This document shows positions 41,774 to 51,623 of a DNA stretch of 64,000 nucleotides, in pieces. Numbering within the stretch: position 1 is the first letter of the stretch; every line of letters starts with the position of its first letter. The stretch is from the NCBI GenBank assembly GCA_963779845.1, contig CAVZZV010000005.1:682001-746000 (forward strand), read 5' to 3'. The position numbers and the translations under genes are program-made. The notes below the pieces were generated by a model, which was not told where the DNA came from, did not search any database, and was given only the letters and a program-made list of their open reading frames with translations. Origin of the DNA: CAVZZV01 sp963779845. Lineage in GTDB: Bacteria; Bacteroidota; Bacteroidia; Bacteroidales; GCA-2748055.

Positions 41774-42226
41774 TTAATGTACAGCTTGTCTGATCATTTC
41801 TACACCAATCAACCCTTCACCTGAAGGAAATGTAACAATATCAAAAATAATTATAGCTGCACCACCAATGATTAACCCTCCAGTGATGATTTGTTCAGGT
41901 GTAAAACTTGGAAAACTTGGGCTCCAATATGGATCAATAGTTCTTCCTGGAACAGGTGGCTTAGTTTGCTTTCCATCTTCAGGATTCCAACTTCCTTTAT
42001 GTTTTCCTCGTGGATTATATCTTTCTAAATCTCCATGCTGTCCATCCCATTCTCCGATGTCTCCTCCAGGAAGTTTCCATCTTGGACGTCCACCTTTTGG
42101 TCTAACTTTCTCAGCACCTGGGAATCCAGGCAAGCTCCTTGGTGGTGGTGTATAACCTGCGTATTCTACATCCCCGCTATTTGTGGCAAGATCCCCTCCT
42201 CCATCGTAAAAATTAGAACCTGTCAC
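41774..42226 (-). CDS. Free-standing colicin E3-type ribonuclease toxin module
   Basis: This 150-residue protein contains a segment (about residues 30-101) matching the catalytic domain of colicin E3/cloacin, a 16S rRNA ribonuclease. It has the WDGQHGDLERY core and PVPGRTI near its end. The four catalytic positions known in E3 (Asp510, His513, Glu517, Arg545) correspond to Asp61, His64, Glu68 and Arg95, with near-identical spacing. Residues 112-133 form an unusual hydrophobic tail. The start is GTG, overlapping the upstream stop (GTGA), so translation is coupled. No RHS repeat or delivery domain is fused to it. Confidence 0.8.
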   Translation of the reverse strand: MTGSNFYDGGGDLATNSGDVEYAGYTPPPRSLPGFPGAEKVRPKGGRPRWKLPGGDIGEWDGQHGDLERYNPRGKHKGSWNPEDGKQTKPPVPGRTIDPYWSPSFPSFTPEQIITGGLIIGGAAIIIFDIVTFPSGEGLIGVEMIRQAVH

Positions 42227-42648
42227 CTTTTCATAATCTCAGTTATAGCAGGTAATCTTCTTATTGGCGCATTTGGGCCAATAAAAAAAATAAGATTACC
42301 CTCTTTTAGCGTAGGATCCTGGAAATAAATTTGATAAAAAAAGAAAAATCTCCTTTGGAATTTATAAATACGATCCTTTTTAATAAAATGAATGGATTTC
42401 TTGGAATTGAATGATATACCTTTTTCATCGTACCATACCTCTTTAGATCGAATTAATAGGAAGTCATAAATTAAATTTACAATCATAATAAAACATACGA
42501 ATAATATCTTCATAAATGCAATTTGTAAATGAACCATTAATAATAAACAGAAAAAAATTACTATTGAGGTTAGTAAAGAAATAGTAATTGCTATGGCTTT
42601 ACCAATACTACCGAGAGGATAATTGAAAGATAGCTTAGTCATTACCAT
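42223..42648 (-). CDS. Small membrane protein, candidate immunity for the RHS tip
   Basis: This 141-residue protein has two hydrophobic helices (about residues 17-39 and 44-68) followed by a soluble part with aromatic and basic residues. It lies between the RHS gene (7-nt overlap of its start with the RHS 3' end) and the E3-type toxin (GTGA overlap). In polymorphic toxin loci the gene after a toxin tip is commonly its immunity gene, and a membrane immunity protein would fit a membrane-acting tip. No known family was recognised. Confidence 0.5.
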   Translation of the reverse strand: MVMTKLSFNYPLGSIGKAIAITISLLTSIVIFFCLLLMVHLQIAFMKILFVCFIMIVNLIYDFLLIRSKEVWYDEKGISFNSKKSIHFIKKDRIYKFQRRFFFFYQIYFQDPTLKEGNLIFFIGPNAPIRRLPAITEIMKR

Positions 42649-45600
42649 GAAATTTTTAATCCAAAATTTCCTTCGAAACCTAATATGAGTGCAGCTTTTA
42701 TATTAAATCCAATAGTAAGACTATTGCTAGTTGAACTTAATCCAAAACCCTGTTGAGATGAAATGTCATAGCTAACCTGACTATTATTACTCCAATTCCA
42801 ATCCTGAAGAACAGTTGAATCCCATGTATGATTGACACCAGCATATGCATAGTATCCGCCAGTAATACTTTGATTAAACTGAGTTAGTCTATTTGGTCGA
42901 CTTCCGGGGTGAATTACTTTACCATTTTCAATACCAATTATTGATACTGAAACTAAGTCAGCATGGAGTCCAAATTTTCCCCCAAATGCTCCAACTGTAG
43001 AACCTGCTTGCACTCCTAAAGTCATCTTGGCGCTACCCGAAAAATCAAAGTTTAAATTTTGCCAAAAACCACCCCCACCGTTTGCGGCATTATCAGAAAT
43101 TACATTGATAATTGTTGCAGCTCTTACCCAATCCAAATCTACATAGTGAATATGCTGACCATTATTATTATGTAATCGAGCTGTCCCGTCATCGTAATAA
43201 TCAAATCTCCCTGCTGCAAATTGCTCAACTAAATAGAGCGTTTCATTTGTGGTATTATACCTTACGTAGTTGTTATACACTTCTGCCCAAGGTACTTCGT
43301 TGCCATAACCATCCCGGTAGCCGGTCGATGAACTTTCCGAATAGGCATAACCGGCCCCGCTGCCAGTCCCGCCCCTACCGTCAGCGTGGTCTTTTTGGGG
43401 AATAATACTGCTGCCCCCCCCACCGGTGAAATCTACATATATTCTTTTTCCAAACCTGTCATGCGTCCCAAATACATATCCCGAAGGATCAGTATACAAA
43501 AGCGGGTTGTTCAAACAGTAAGAATAGCGGTTATAGCTCTGTGTGTTCGCCGGATCCGCAATTACTATGTCGGCACTGAGGAAGCGGGCCACCAGGGGAT
43601 CGTACATCCTTCCGTTCATGTTGATCAGGCCAAAGGCATCAAGGTGTTCATGGCCTGTGTAGCCCCTGTCAAATTTTAGTCCCTCCGGTATATCGGCGTA
43701 AGTCCAATCTTCCGGGTTACGCCTTCTGCCCCAGGCATCAAAGCTCATTTTTTCATATACCTCCCCGTCCTCGTCCGTGATCACATCGATGGAGCCCAGG
43801 TGATCGGTATGTACATAAAAGACCGTGTCCGTGCCGTTTTTTCTTTCTATGATGGCCGATAGCCCCGTGGGGGTATTTATATAATGCAGTTCCCTCTCTT
43901 TCGTGCCCGTCTCTTTCTCGTAATTGCCATGGCTGAAATATTTTGTAAGCAAAGCTCCATTGTTATTGTAGACCGTTTTCTTCCTGGAACGGTCTGCCCC
44001 GTAGGTGATCTCCAGTTCTTTCAGACCTTCGGCAATGTTTTTCACTTTATTGTACGAAGTATATTCGATCACCTGTTCCAGGGTGTCGATCAGCCCGTTC
44101 GGATTCGTGACCCCGCTCAGCGCATGTGGTTTGTCCCCATAGTCGTATGTTCCGGCGACCGTGCTGCTGTCGATATTCCCGTTCGGGCGATAGCTGAAAT
44201 GTAATGTGTCGTTCCCTAACAAAATAGAGGTTAAACGGTCGATCTCGTCGTAGCTGAAATATTCGGCCAGATTACGGCCATTGAGGCTGTCCGATCTTGA
44301 AAGCAGGTTGCCCGTACCGAAATCCCACTCGTAGTGCAGGTCCTGCACATCTTCGGTCTGCATTCCCGTAACATAACCATGAGAAAAGCCCCGGTGGTTC
44401 ACCAGCCCGTTACCATAGGTATATTGTTCTATCTGGCCTCTTGCATTCATTGTATTGGCGCCCCAAATGGACAATTGGTCGGATTCACGTTTTATTTCAC
44501 CAAGATAACCATTATTATTGTAAATATACTCCATGGAGAGCCGGGAGGGGAACGTTAGCCCGCTTAACCGACCGTACTGGTCATATTCAAACGATTCGAC
44601 AAAGCTTTCCTGCCCGATTGTTTCGGTAAGGGAATCCAGTCGTGACAGGTTATCATAAGCGTACGAGAGGGATATACTATCAGGGCCGCTTATGCTGCTT
44701 ATCATGCCCGTGCCATTGGGCGCAGTGTCATAAGTAAAAGTGGTCGTGCCTTCGGGTTCAGTAAGGGTCGTTACCCTTCCAAGTCCATCATAGGAAAGGG
44801 TAGAGATCTTATCGTTGAAGTCCTGATAGACGAGTTCATTGAACCCGTTGTACTGATACTCGCAAATCCCTGAATTCGGATCTGTGATCTTTTTCTGGTT
44901 CCCCCGGTCATCATATTCTAAAGAGATGCAGACGCCTCCGGGCGAGGTCACTGTTTTGGGTAACCCGTTGCTGTAATAGGTAAAGCCGATGGTCCCCGCC
45001 TTCATCCTGGATATTGGAAACTTTTCCCGATGCATCGATGGTTTTTGTCGATGACCGGTTTGGGCTGGCAGAGGTATTGGTGGTCGTGACCGAGCGCCCA
45101 TTATAGGAGATGCTGATATCCGCTGTGGGCGAATCGACCCCGGTTTTACGAAGATAATCGTCATAGGAAAAGCTTGTCCATTCCGGGCTTTCATTTTCAA
45201 AATAGGGATCGGATACTTTGTATACGGTCCCATCCGGATTGTACAGGACATCGCTGTAAATACCTGTCCCGTCAAACCCAACGGTCACATCGCGGATGAT
45301 TCTCCCGGTCAGGTCGTGGAACGCTTTTTTTGGAGCGCCGCCTTCCTTTTCGGCCAGGGTAAAATAAAGAGAATGGTCGGGGGCATCTGCATCACCATCG
45401 GCCCAGTCAATGACATTGGTGATGGTTTTTCCATTGGGAAGGGTGGTTTCTGCCAGCTTGCCGAACGAATCATAATCATAAACTGTTTGCAGACCGTTTG
45501 CATCGGTATTGGCCAGGATGTTCCCGTATTTCCCATCATAGTCGTATCCGGCCGTGTGACCGAGCTTATTGGTCTTGCCGGTGATAAAACGACCTCTGGG

Positions 45601-45852
45601 GTCATATTGATATATTTCATAGCGGGAAGAATCGCCCGTTGCCGAGCTCGTTACCCTGGTCAAAAGCCCATATGGATTTGAATATTCAAATGATTCGGTT
45701 AAAGGCTTATCCAAATTTGCATAATTGGTCTTCGTGCTCATGTTCCCCATTATATCGTAACTCATATCTGTGGTCGATACAAATCTTTCTTCACCGCTCC
45801 TGTTTTTTATGACCGTTGTTTCATCAACCCCCGAGGGGCACCAGATTACTTT
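42642..45852 (-). pseudogene. RHS-repeat polymorphic toxin remnant, 5'-truncated and frameshifted
   Basis: The reverse strand from about 45852 to 44998 encodes YD/RHS repeats (for example YQYDPRGRFITGKTN, YDYDSFGKLAETTLPNG). After a single-base shift at the CCCC run 44994-44997 the second frame continues with more repeats (YDDRGNQKKITDP, YDQYGRLSGLTFPS) and the hyperconserved RHS end RMYDPLVARFLSAD and NPLLYTDPSGY (about 43480-43610). A tip of about 280 residues of unknown family follows. No signal peptide or start is found upstream: an in-frame TAA lies at 45853-45855. The core looks GC-richer than the tip, as in other Rhs genes. Confidence 0.8.
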
Positions 45853-46054
45853 TTATAATAACCTTAGGAATTTTGGTAAAAGTTTGCCTCTTGCCAAATT
45901 TATTTTTATCGTTTTGTTAAATACAAATTAAATTATTTAATCCAACTGAAATCAATTTAGGTTGTTATTTTTTAAGAAACAGGTGGGCGGTGTTTTCCAT
46001 GCAGATAGGGAACTGGTTCACCCAATTTTTCTTCAACCCAATAATTTAGTCCCC

Positions 46055-47410
46055 ATGGTAAATAAAACTTCCCCTCTTGAAAAGTCAAGAATCCAGGAAC
46101 AGGAATCTTTACATACGCACCATCTCTGGGCCTATTATTCCCTTATCCCCATTGGTTTTTGGCTCATGACCGGATTCCTGCCCATGGGCTACGAATCCCG
46201 CGCAATGATTATAAATGACATCGTTTCGGGAGCCCTGCTTGTTTTCCTGGGAATCCTCTCCCTGAAGCCTACCCGTTATGTTGCCCAGTGGGCCGCCATT
46301 GTTGTGGGAGGATGGTTATGCCTCGCCCCTTTATTTCTCCACGCCCAGACTGCTGCTGCCTATATTACCGATACCCTGATGGGCATTCTTGTTATTTCTT
46401 TCGTGCTAATCATCCCCAATATACCCGGCATCAGGAAGATTTCCTATGAAGGCCCGGATATTCCACCGGGATGGAGCTATAATCCTTCAAAATGGGCGGA
46501 AAGGCTTCCGGTTGTAGCACTCGGATGGTTGGGGTTTTTTACTGCACGCTATCTTGCCGGTTATCAAATGGGATATTCAGATACTATATGGGATCCATTT
46601 TTTAATGACGGAACCAAGCAAATCCTGACCTCTGATGTTTCCGAATCATTTCCAATATCCGATGCCGGCCTGGGGGCATTTGCCTATATACTTGATGTGT
46701 TAATGGGCCTCGTCGGAAAAACAGCGAGATGGCGGACCATGCCCTGGATTGTTCTTATCTTTGGTTTCCTGGTCATTCCTCTGGGTATGGTAAGCTTAAC
46801 GCTGGTAATCCTCCAGCCCCTGGTGGTCAATGCCTGGTGTTCGGCATGTCTTCTCTCCGCGCTCATAACCGTGGGCATGATCCCCTTCACTTTTGATGAA
46901 GTGCTCGCCTCCCTTCAGTTTATGAAAAGAAAAAAGAATGATGGGCAAAGCTACTGGAAAACCTTCTGGTTTGGCGGTGATTTAGAGGTAGGACGGGAAA
47001 GCAATATCTCACAAACCGGCGACCAACAGATAAAAAGCATATTGAATGCCCTATGGGATGATTTGAAAATAAAACCATGGAATCTTTTTGTAGCCATTAT
47101 TATCGGTCTGTGGATTATGCTAATGCCGGCCATCTTGGGTTTTAGCGGAAGCCTTGCCGACAGCAATTATCTTACCGGAGCCCTGATCATTACTTTTTCT
47201 ATAATATCTATGTCCGAAATTGTCCGAACCGGAAGGTTTCTTAATATTCTTTGCGCTTTATGGCTGATTATCAGTACCTGGGTTTTTGGTGATGCCGGAA
47301 CAGTTGTCCTGATAGCTGAAATTACCGCTGCCATCCTTCTCATTATCCTTAGCATCCGGAAAGGCATCATAAAGGATCAGCATGGCGGTTTTAATAAATA
47401 TATCAAATGA
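46055..47410 (+). CDS. Multi-pass membrane protein with SPW-like repeats and a VKOR-like core
   Basis: This 451-residue protein has about ten hydrophobic helices. Two segments resemble SPW repeats (GGWLCLAPLFLH and GLWIMLMPAILGFSG). The central part has a CxxC in WCSACLLSALITVG followed by IPFTFDEVLASLQFMKR, as in bacterial vitamin K epoxide reductase-like proteins, which re-oxidise disulfide-forming partners with quinone. No thioredoxin-like domain is fused. The ATG at 46055 is preferred; an earlier TTG at 45962 adds an implausible 31 residues. Confidence 0.65.
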   Translation: MVNKTSPLEKSRIQEQESLHTHHLWAYYSLIPIGFWLMTGFLPMGYESRAMIINDIVSGALLVFLGILSLKPTRYVAQWAAIVVGGWLCLAPLFLHAQTAAAYITDTLMGILVISFVLIIPNIPGIRKISYEGPDIPPGWSYNPSKWAERLPVVALGWLGFFTARYLAGYQMGYSDTIWDPFFNDGTKQILTSDVSESFPISDAGLGAFAYILDVLMGLVGKTARWRTMPWIVLIFGFLVIPLGMVSLTLVILQPLVVNAWCSACLLSALITVGMIPFTFDEVLASLQFMKRKKNDGQSYWKTFWFGGDLEVGRESNISQTGDQQIKSILNALWDDLKIKPWNLFVAIIIGLWIMLMPAILGFSGSLADSNYLTGALIITFSIISMSEIVRTGRFLNILCALWLIISTWVFGDAGTVVLIAEITAAILLIILSIRKGIIKDQHGGFNKYIK

Positions 47411-47657
47411 GTTTGGCGAGTAAAAGCCTGAGCTGAAAAATATAAGGCGAGGTTTTAATGGATCTGATTAAATGAACCCGGGCCGTGATTATCCTTGTTT
47501 TCAAAACTACAACAATCCTCCCCCTGCTTATCCCCCCGTTTTCTAAAATTGATTACTTTTACTTTTTTTTAGTCCTGTCAGTTTAAAACATGGACTTGTT
47601 CTTAAAACAAATATTTTAGCCCTTGTCTGCCAACCAGCAGAAATATGGAATCGAGAT

Positions 47658-48773
47658 ATGGATAGAAAAGCGATTGTAAACAAGTTGCCATTAAAGAGCA
47701 AAAGAATTGCCGAAAAAATTATCGAAGGACAACGCATCAGCACAGAGGATGCGGTCTTTCTATACAAACTTAAGGAACTGTCCCTCACGGGAATCCTGGC
47801 GGGCATCGCTAATGAAAAGATAAACGCAAACAAGGTGTTTTTTAACCGCAATATTCACCTTGAACCCACCAATATATGCATTCATAATTGCCTTTTCTGC
47901 TCTTATCGAAGGAGGATCAACGAGGAAGGCGCCTGGGAATATAACCTTGAGGATATCCGAAAATTTGCTTGCAAACTAAAGAGTAAAGGGCTTACCGAAA
48001 TACATGTTGTGGGTGGGGTGCATCCGAAAAGGGATGTGGACTACTACTCCGAGCTGATCCGGAGTATCCGGGAAGAACTACCCGATATTCATATCAAGGC
48101 CTTCACCGCGGTGGAAATCGACTACATGGCCAGAAAGGCCGGTATGAGTATTGCACAGGCGCTGGAAAGATTGAAGGAGGCCGGATTAAACTCTATGCCC
48201 GGTGGGGGCGCCGAAATATTCGATGAGGAGCTCAGGAAAAAAATATGCCCCGATAAGACCGGCTCCTCAGAATGGCTGCAGATCCATCGTACCGCCCATA
48301 AGCTGGGCATTCCAACCAATGCCACCATGCTTTATGGCCACCTGGAAAGCTATGAACAAAGGGCTGACCACCTGAACAGACTTCGCGCCTTGCAGGATGA
48401 AACCCACGGCTTCAATGCCTTTATCCCCCTGAAATATAAAAATAGAAACAACCAGATGTCGGATATCTCCGAGGTCAGCAATATTGAAGATCTTAAAAAT
48501 TATGCCGTATCGCGTATTTTTCTGGACAACATTCCCCACATTAAAGCTTACTGGCCCATGGTGGGAAAAGAACTGGCCGGAATTTCACTGGCTTTTGGCG
48601 TGGATGATCTGGATGGTACTATAAACGATTCAACAAAAATATATTCCATGGCCGGTTCAGAGGAACAGAGCCCCGATATGTCTGTGGATCAAATTTGCCG
48701 TCTGATAACAACCGCCGGGAAACGGCCGGCGGAAAGGGACAGCATCTATAACGTCATCAAAATTTTCGATTAG
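47658..48773 (+). CDS. mqnE: Aminofutalosine synthase (radical SAM)
   Basis: This 371-residue radical SAM protein has the 4Fe-4S motif CIHNCLFC (Cys74, 78, 81) followed by SYRRR, then GGVHPKRDVDYYSEL and the LKEAGLNSMPGGGAEIF segment, as in MqnE. MqnE joins 3-[(1-carboxyvinyl)oxy]benzoate and SAM-derived adenosyl to give aminofutalosine in the alternative menaquinone pathway. MqnC, its paralogue, is the main alternative; the SMPGGGAEIF and late GTINDSTK segments suit MqnE. No other mqn gene is in the window. Confidence 0.88.
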   Translation: MDRKAIVNKLPLKSKRIAEKIIEGQRISTEDAVFLYKLKELSLTGILAGIANEKINANKVFFNRNIHLEPTNICIHNCLFCSYRRRINEEGAWEYNLEDIRKFACKLKSKGLTEIHVVGGVHPKRDVDYYSELIRSIREELPDIHIKAFTAVEIDYMARKAGMSIAQALERLKEAGLNSMPGGGAEIFDEELRKKICPDKTGSSEWLQIHRTAHKLGIPTNATMLYGHLESYEQRADHLNRLRALQDETHGFNAFIPLKYKNRNNQMSDISEVSNIEDLKNYAVSRIFLDNIPHIKAYWPMVGKELAGISLAFGVDDLDGTINDSTKIYSMAGSEEQSPDMSVDQICRLITTAGKRPAERDSIYNVIKIFD

Positions 48774-48849
48774 GCCAAATACCTTTTCCCTCTTTTAGCC
48801 GTTCTTTAGTTGCGTTTTGTTATATTTGTGATCAAACCATTACCCGGAT

Positions 48850-49662
48850 ATGAACTTCTTCCGCTTCCTTTTTTCAAGGATATTCCTAAAAAATCTTCTT
48901 ATAGCATTAACCCTCGGGATTGTATTGCTCATTGCCATTTTTATCTGGCTTAAAGTCTTTACCCATCACGGGCAGGCGATAACTGTCCCTGACCTTACCG
49001 GACTTACCCAGGATGAAGTAGGAATCATTACCCGTTCCAAAAACCTGAGATATAAAGTTACCGATTCTATTTTTTTTAAAGAGCTCCCAAAGGGAACGGT
49101 CGCCAAACAAAATCCCAAACCGGGTTCTAAAGTGAAGGAGAACAGACGTCTGTACCTCACCATGAATGCCCTTAATCCCGAAATGGTGACCATGCCCACC
49201 CTTACGGGAGTAACACTCCGGCAATCCAGGACAACACTCGAATCGTATGGCCTGAACCTGGGAAAAATATCCTATAAACCGCACATTGCGGTAAATGTGG
49301 TTTTAGAACAAAGTATAAACGGTCAGCCCATCGAATCAGGATCCATGGTCCCGAAAGGAGCTGAAATTGACCTGGTTCTGGGAATGGGCTTGAGTAATGA
49401 AACTACTGAAATACCAGACCTGATGGGATTTAACCTGTATTTTGCCCGAGAAATACTGGCCGACCGATACCTTAACACAGGGGCGGTTATCTATGATGAA
49501 ACTGTAGTAGACGATCAGGATACTGCAAATGCATTTATATGGAGACAGCGACCTGAATTTGAACAGGGGTTCAGGCTGCATGTCGGTGCAAACATTGATC
49601 TCTGGTTAACTACCGATTCGACCAGGCTTCCCGGAATTGGAACACAAGATGAACAATTTTAA
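48850..49662 (+). CDS. Membrane-anchored PASTA-domain protein
   Basis: This 270-residue protein has one N-terminal transmembrane helix (about 14-36) and three PASTA domains (about 40-110, 112-180, 183-253), seen from repeated VPDLTGLTQDEV, MPTLTGVTLRQSRTTLES and IPDLMGFNLYFAREIL starts. PASTA domains bind peptidoglycan or muropeptides. No kinase or transpeptidase domain is fused. It heads the cluster with a T9SS cargo, RluD and Ddl. Confidence 0.88.
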   Translation: MNFFRFLFSRIFLKNLLIALTLGIVLLIAIFIWLKVFTHHGQAITVPDLTGLTQDEVGIITRSKNLRYKVTDSIFFKELPKGTVAKQNPKPGSKVKENRRLYLTMNALNPEMVTMPTLTGVTLRQSRTTLESYGLNLGKISYKPHIAVNVVLEQSINGQPIESGSMVPKGAEIDLVLGMGLSNETTEIPDLMGFNLYFAREILADRYLNTGAVIYDETVVDDQDTANAFIWRQRPEFEQGFRLHVGANIDLWLTTDSTRLPGIGTQDEQF

Positions 49663-49683
49663 AACTTCTGAGTTAAGGATATT

Positions 49684-51558
49684 ATGCTTTACCCGCCTAT
49701 TATAAGGAAAATCATGCTATCAATGACTTTCGTGATCAGTGTCCAAAACCTGATATCACAGGAAGTGAAGGTGCCCCTTGTTTCAGGACCAGATGCGTTA
49801 AGCCATGAAAAATGGCACGAAGGCAAAAAAGCTACGATTGCCGATACGCTTAACCTTCCCTTCATCGATGATTTTTCCGGTTCACAATCCATTCCAAATC
49901 CAGCCCTGTGGTCCGATTTTGATGTATATATTAACAATACCTACCCTGTTTTTCCTGTTTCAAAAGGAGTAGCCACTTTCGATGCCCTGAAGTATGATGG
50001 CTCCCATTATCCCAACGTAAGCACTTTCCCATATATAGCCGACCACCTGACGAGTAAACCCATAAACCTCTCATTCCCGCCTTCAGACAGTATATACCTG
50101 AGTTTTTTTTATCAACCTCAGGGAAACGGCGAACCACCCGATCAAACTGATTCTCTCTGCCTGGCCTTTTTCGATATGGATACGGAAGTATGGAATACTG
50201 TATGGAAGGTCCCGGGAAGGGTTCTCAAACCTTTCGAACAGGTTATGGTCCCCATTAAGGAAGAAAAATACCTGAAAAAAGGATTCCGTTTCAGGTTCTT
50301 CAATTATGCAAGCCAGACAAAAAGTAACGACAATCGCGATTTGCGTTCCAATGTTGATCATTGGAACCTGGACTATGTTAAACTCGGCAGGAACCGGGAC
50401 ATAAACGATACAGTTCTCAGAGATGTGGCCTTCATTGAACCCCTTACCTCTATATTGAAAACCTACACGGCTGTTCCATGGAAACATTTCAGGGAGGCAT
50501 ATTTTAAGGAAAGGACTCCCTTTATTGAAGTAGTTTTAAGCAATCACGATACGATTAACCGGAATGTAACCCGTTATCTTGAAATGACCGACCTGCTTTA
50601 TCCCTATACCTATAATCCCACTCCTACTGCCAGTGATATCCCACCGGGCGACAGCCTTCACTTCTTTTATCCTTACGACTATCCCTTTGATTTCAACCGG
50701 GGCGATTCAGCTAAATATCTGATTAAAACCTACATCAGAACTGATGCATTTGATTATAAACCGAATGACACGTTAAAATTTATCCAGCAATTCGGGAATT
50801 ATTATGCCTACGACGACGGTAGTGCCGAAGCCGGATATGGCCTTCGTGGGAACAATTCCCAAAACACTTCCGTAGCGATCAAATTCGAATCATTTGTACC
50901 CGATAGTCTGAGAGCGGTCGACATCTATTTCAATCAGGTTGCCGATAGTGTAAACCTGAAGTATTACTTCTACCTTAAAGTATGGCGGGACAATAACGGG
51001 AAGCCAGGAGAATTGGTATACAGTCAATTGGGGGTAAAACCAGAATATAGTCCCTCCCTCAACAAACTGATCCGCTACCCGCTCGACAGTGCCATTTTTG
51101 TCAGTGGAACTTTTTACATTGGGTGGACAAAGACGGTGGACAAAATTTTGAATGTGGGAATGGACGTGAATCGGAATAGCAGTAACAGAATATTTTACAA
51201 CCTGAGTGGAACTTGGGAAAATACCCAATACAAAGCATCTTTACTCTTTCGGCCTGTCTTGAGCCTGAAACCCTTAAGCACTTCTTTCCATCCCGGAAGC
51301 GAAATTTATCGTCCATTCCGTGTATTTCCGAACCCGGCCAATGAGCAGTTAATCATCGATATTGATGAAAAGGCCATGACAGATTTCTCCATAAGTCTGG
51401 TCGATATTACCGGAAGGAAAGTAGCAAACATGGAGCCTGAAAGCGCCGGCGAAATGATCATCGAAACGGGAAAAATGACCAATGGGATATATTTTGTTTT
51501 TCTAACAGACAAGATTGGCGGGAAGCGATACATTGAGAAAATCATTATCCATCACTAA
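49684..51558 (+). CDS. Secreted protein with a type IX secretion system C-terminal sorting domain
   Basis: This 624-residue protein has an N-terminal signal peptide (about 1-26, cleavage near ISQE) and a C-terminal type A sorting domain (about 545-624) with FRVFPNPANEQLIIDI, VDITGRKV and the GIYFVFL strand. The central part has repeated beta-sandwich-like stretches of aromatic and Asp/Gly residues, with no recognised catalytic motif. It would pass the inner membrane by Sec and the outer membrane by T9SS. It starts 21 nt after the PASTA gene. Confidence 0.85.
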   Translation: MLYPPIIRKIMLSMTFVISVQNLISQEVKVPLVSGPDALSHEKWHEGKKATIADTLNLPFIDDFSGSQSIPNPALWSDFDVYINNTYPVFPVSKGVATFDALKYDGSHYPNVSTFPYIADHLTSKPINLSFPPSDSIYLSFFYQPQGNGEPPDQTDSLCLAFFDMDTEVWNTVWKVPGRVLKPFEQVMVPIKEEKYLKKGFRFRFFNYASQTKSNDNRDLRSNVDHWNLDYVKLGRNRDINDTVLRDVAFIEPLTSILKTYTAVPWKHFREAYFKERTPFIEVVLSNHDTINRNVTRYLEMTDLLYPYTYNPTPTASDIPPGDSLHFFYPYDYPFDFNRGDSAKYLIKTYIRTDAFDYKPNDTLKFIQQFGNYYAYDDGSAEAGYGLRGNNSQNTSVAIKFESFVPDSLRAVDIYFNQVADSVNLKYYFYLKVWRDNNGKPGELVYSQLGVKPEYSPSLNKLIRYPLDSAIFVSGTFYIGWTKTVDKILNVGMDVNRNSSNRIFYNLSGTWENTQYKASLLFRPVLSLKPLSTSFHPGSEIYRPFRVFPNPANEQLIIDIDEKAMTDFSISLVDITGRKVANMEPESAGEMIIETGKMTNGIYFVFLTDKIGGKRYIEKIIIHH

Positions 51559-51623
51559 ATACCAGAATTTGCCGGGAGCTTGTCGTTTAAGCTAATAGGC
51601 CTGATATTACAGCCATATGATAT

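Noticed and set aside
45200..45281. ATG at 45281 as start of the long RHS frame
   Set aside because: The first 90 or so residues from that ATG are out-of-frame readings of the RHS repeats in the other frame; the true frame enters after the shift at 44994-44997.
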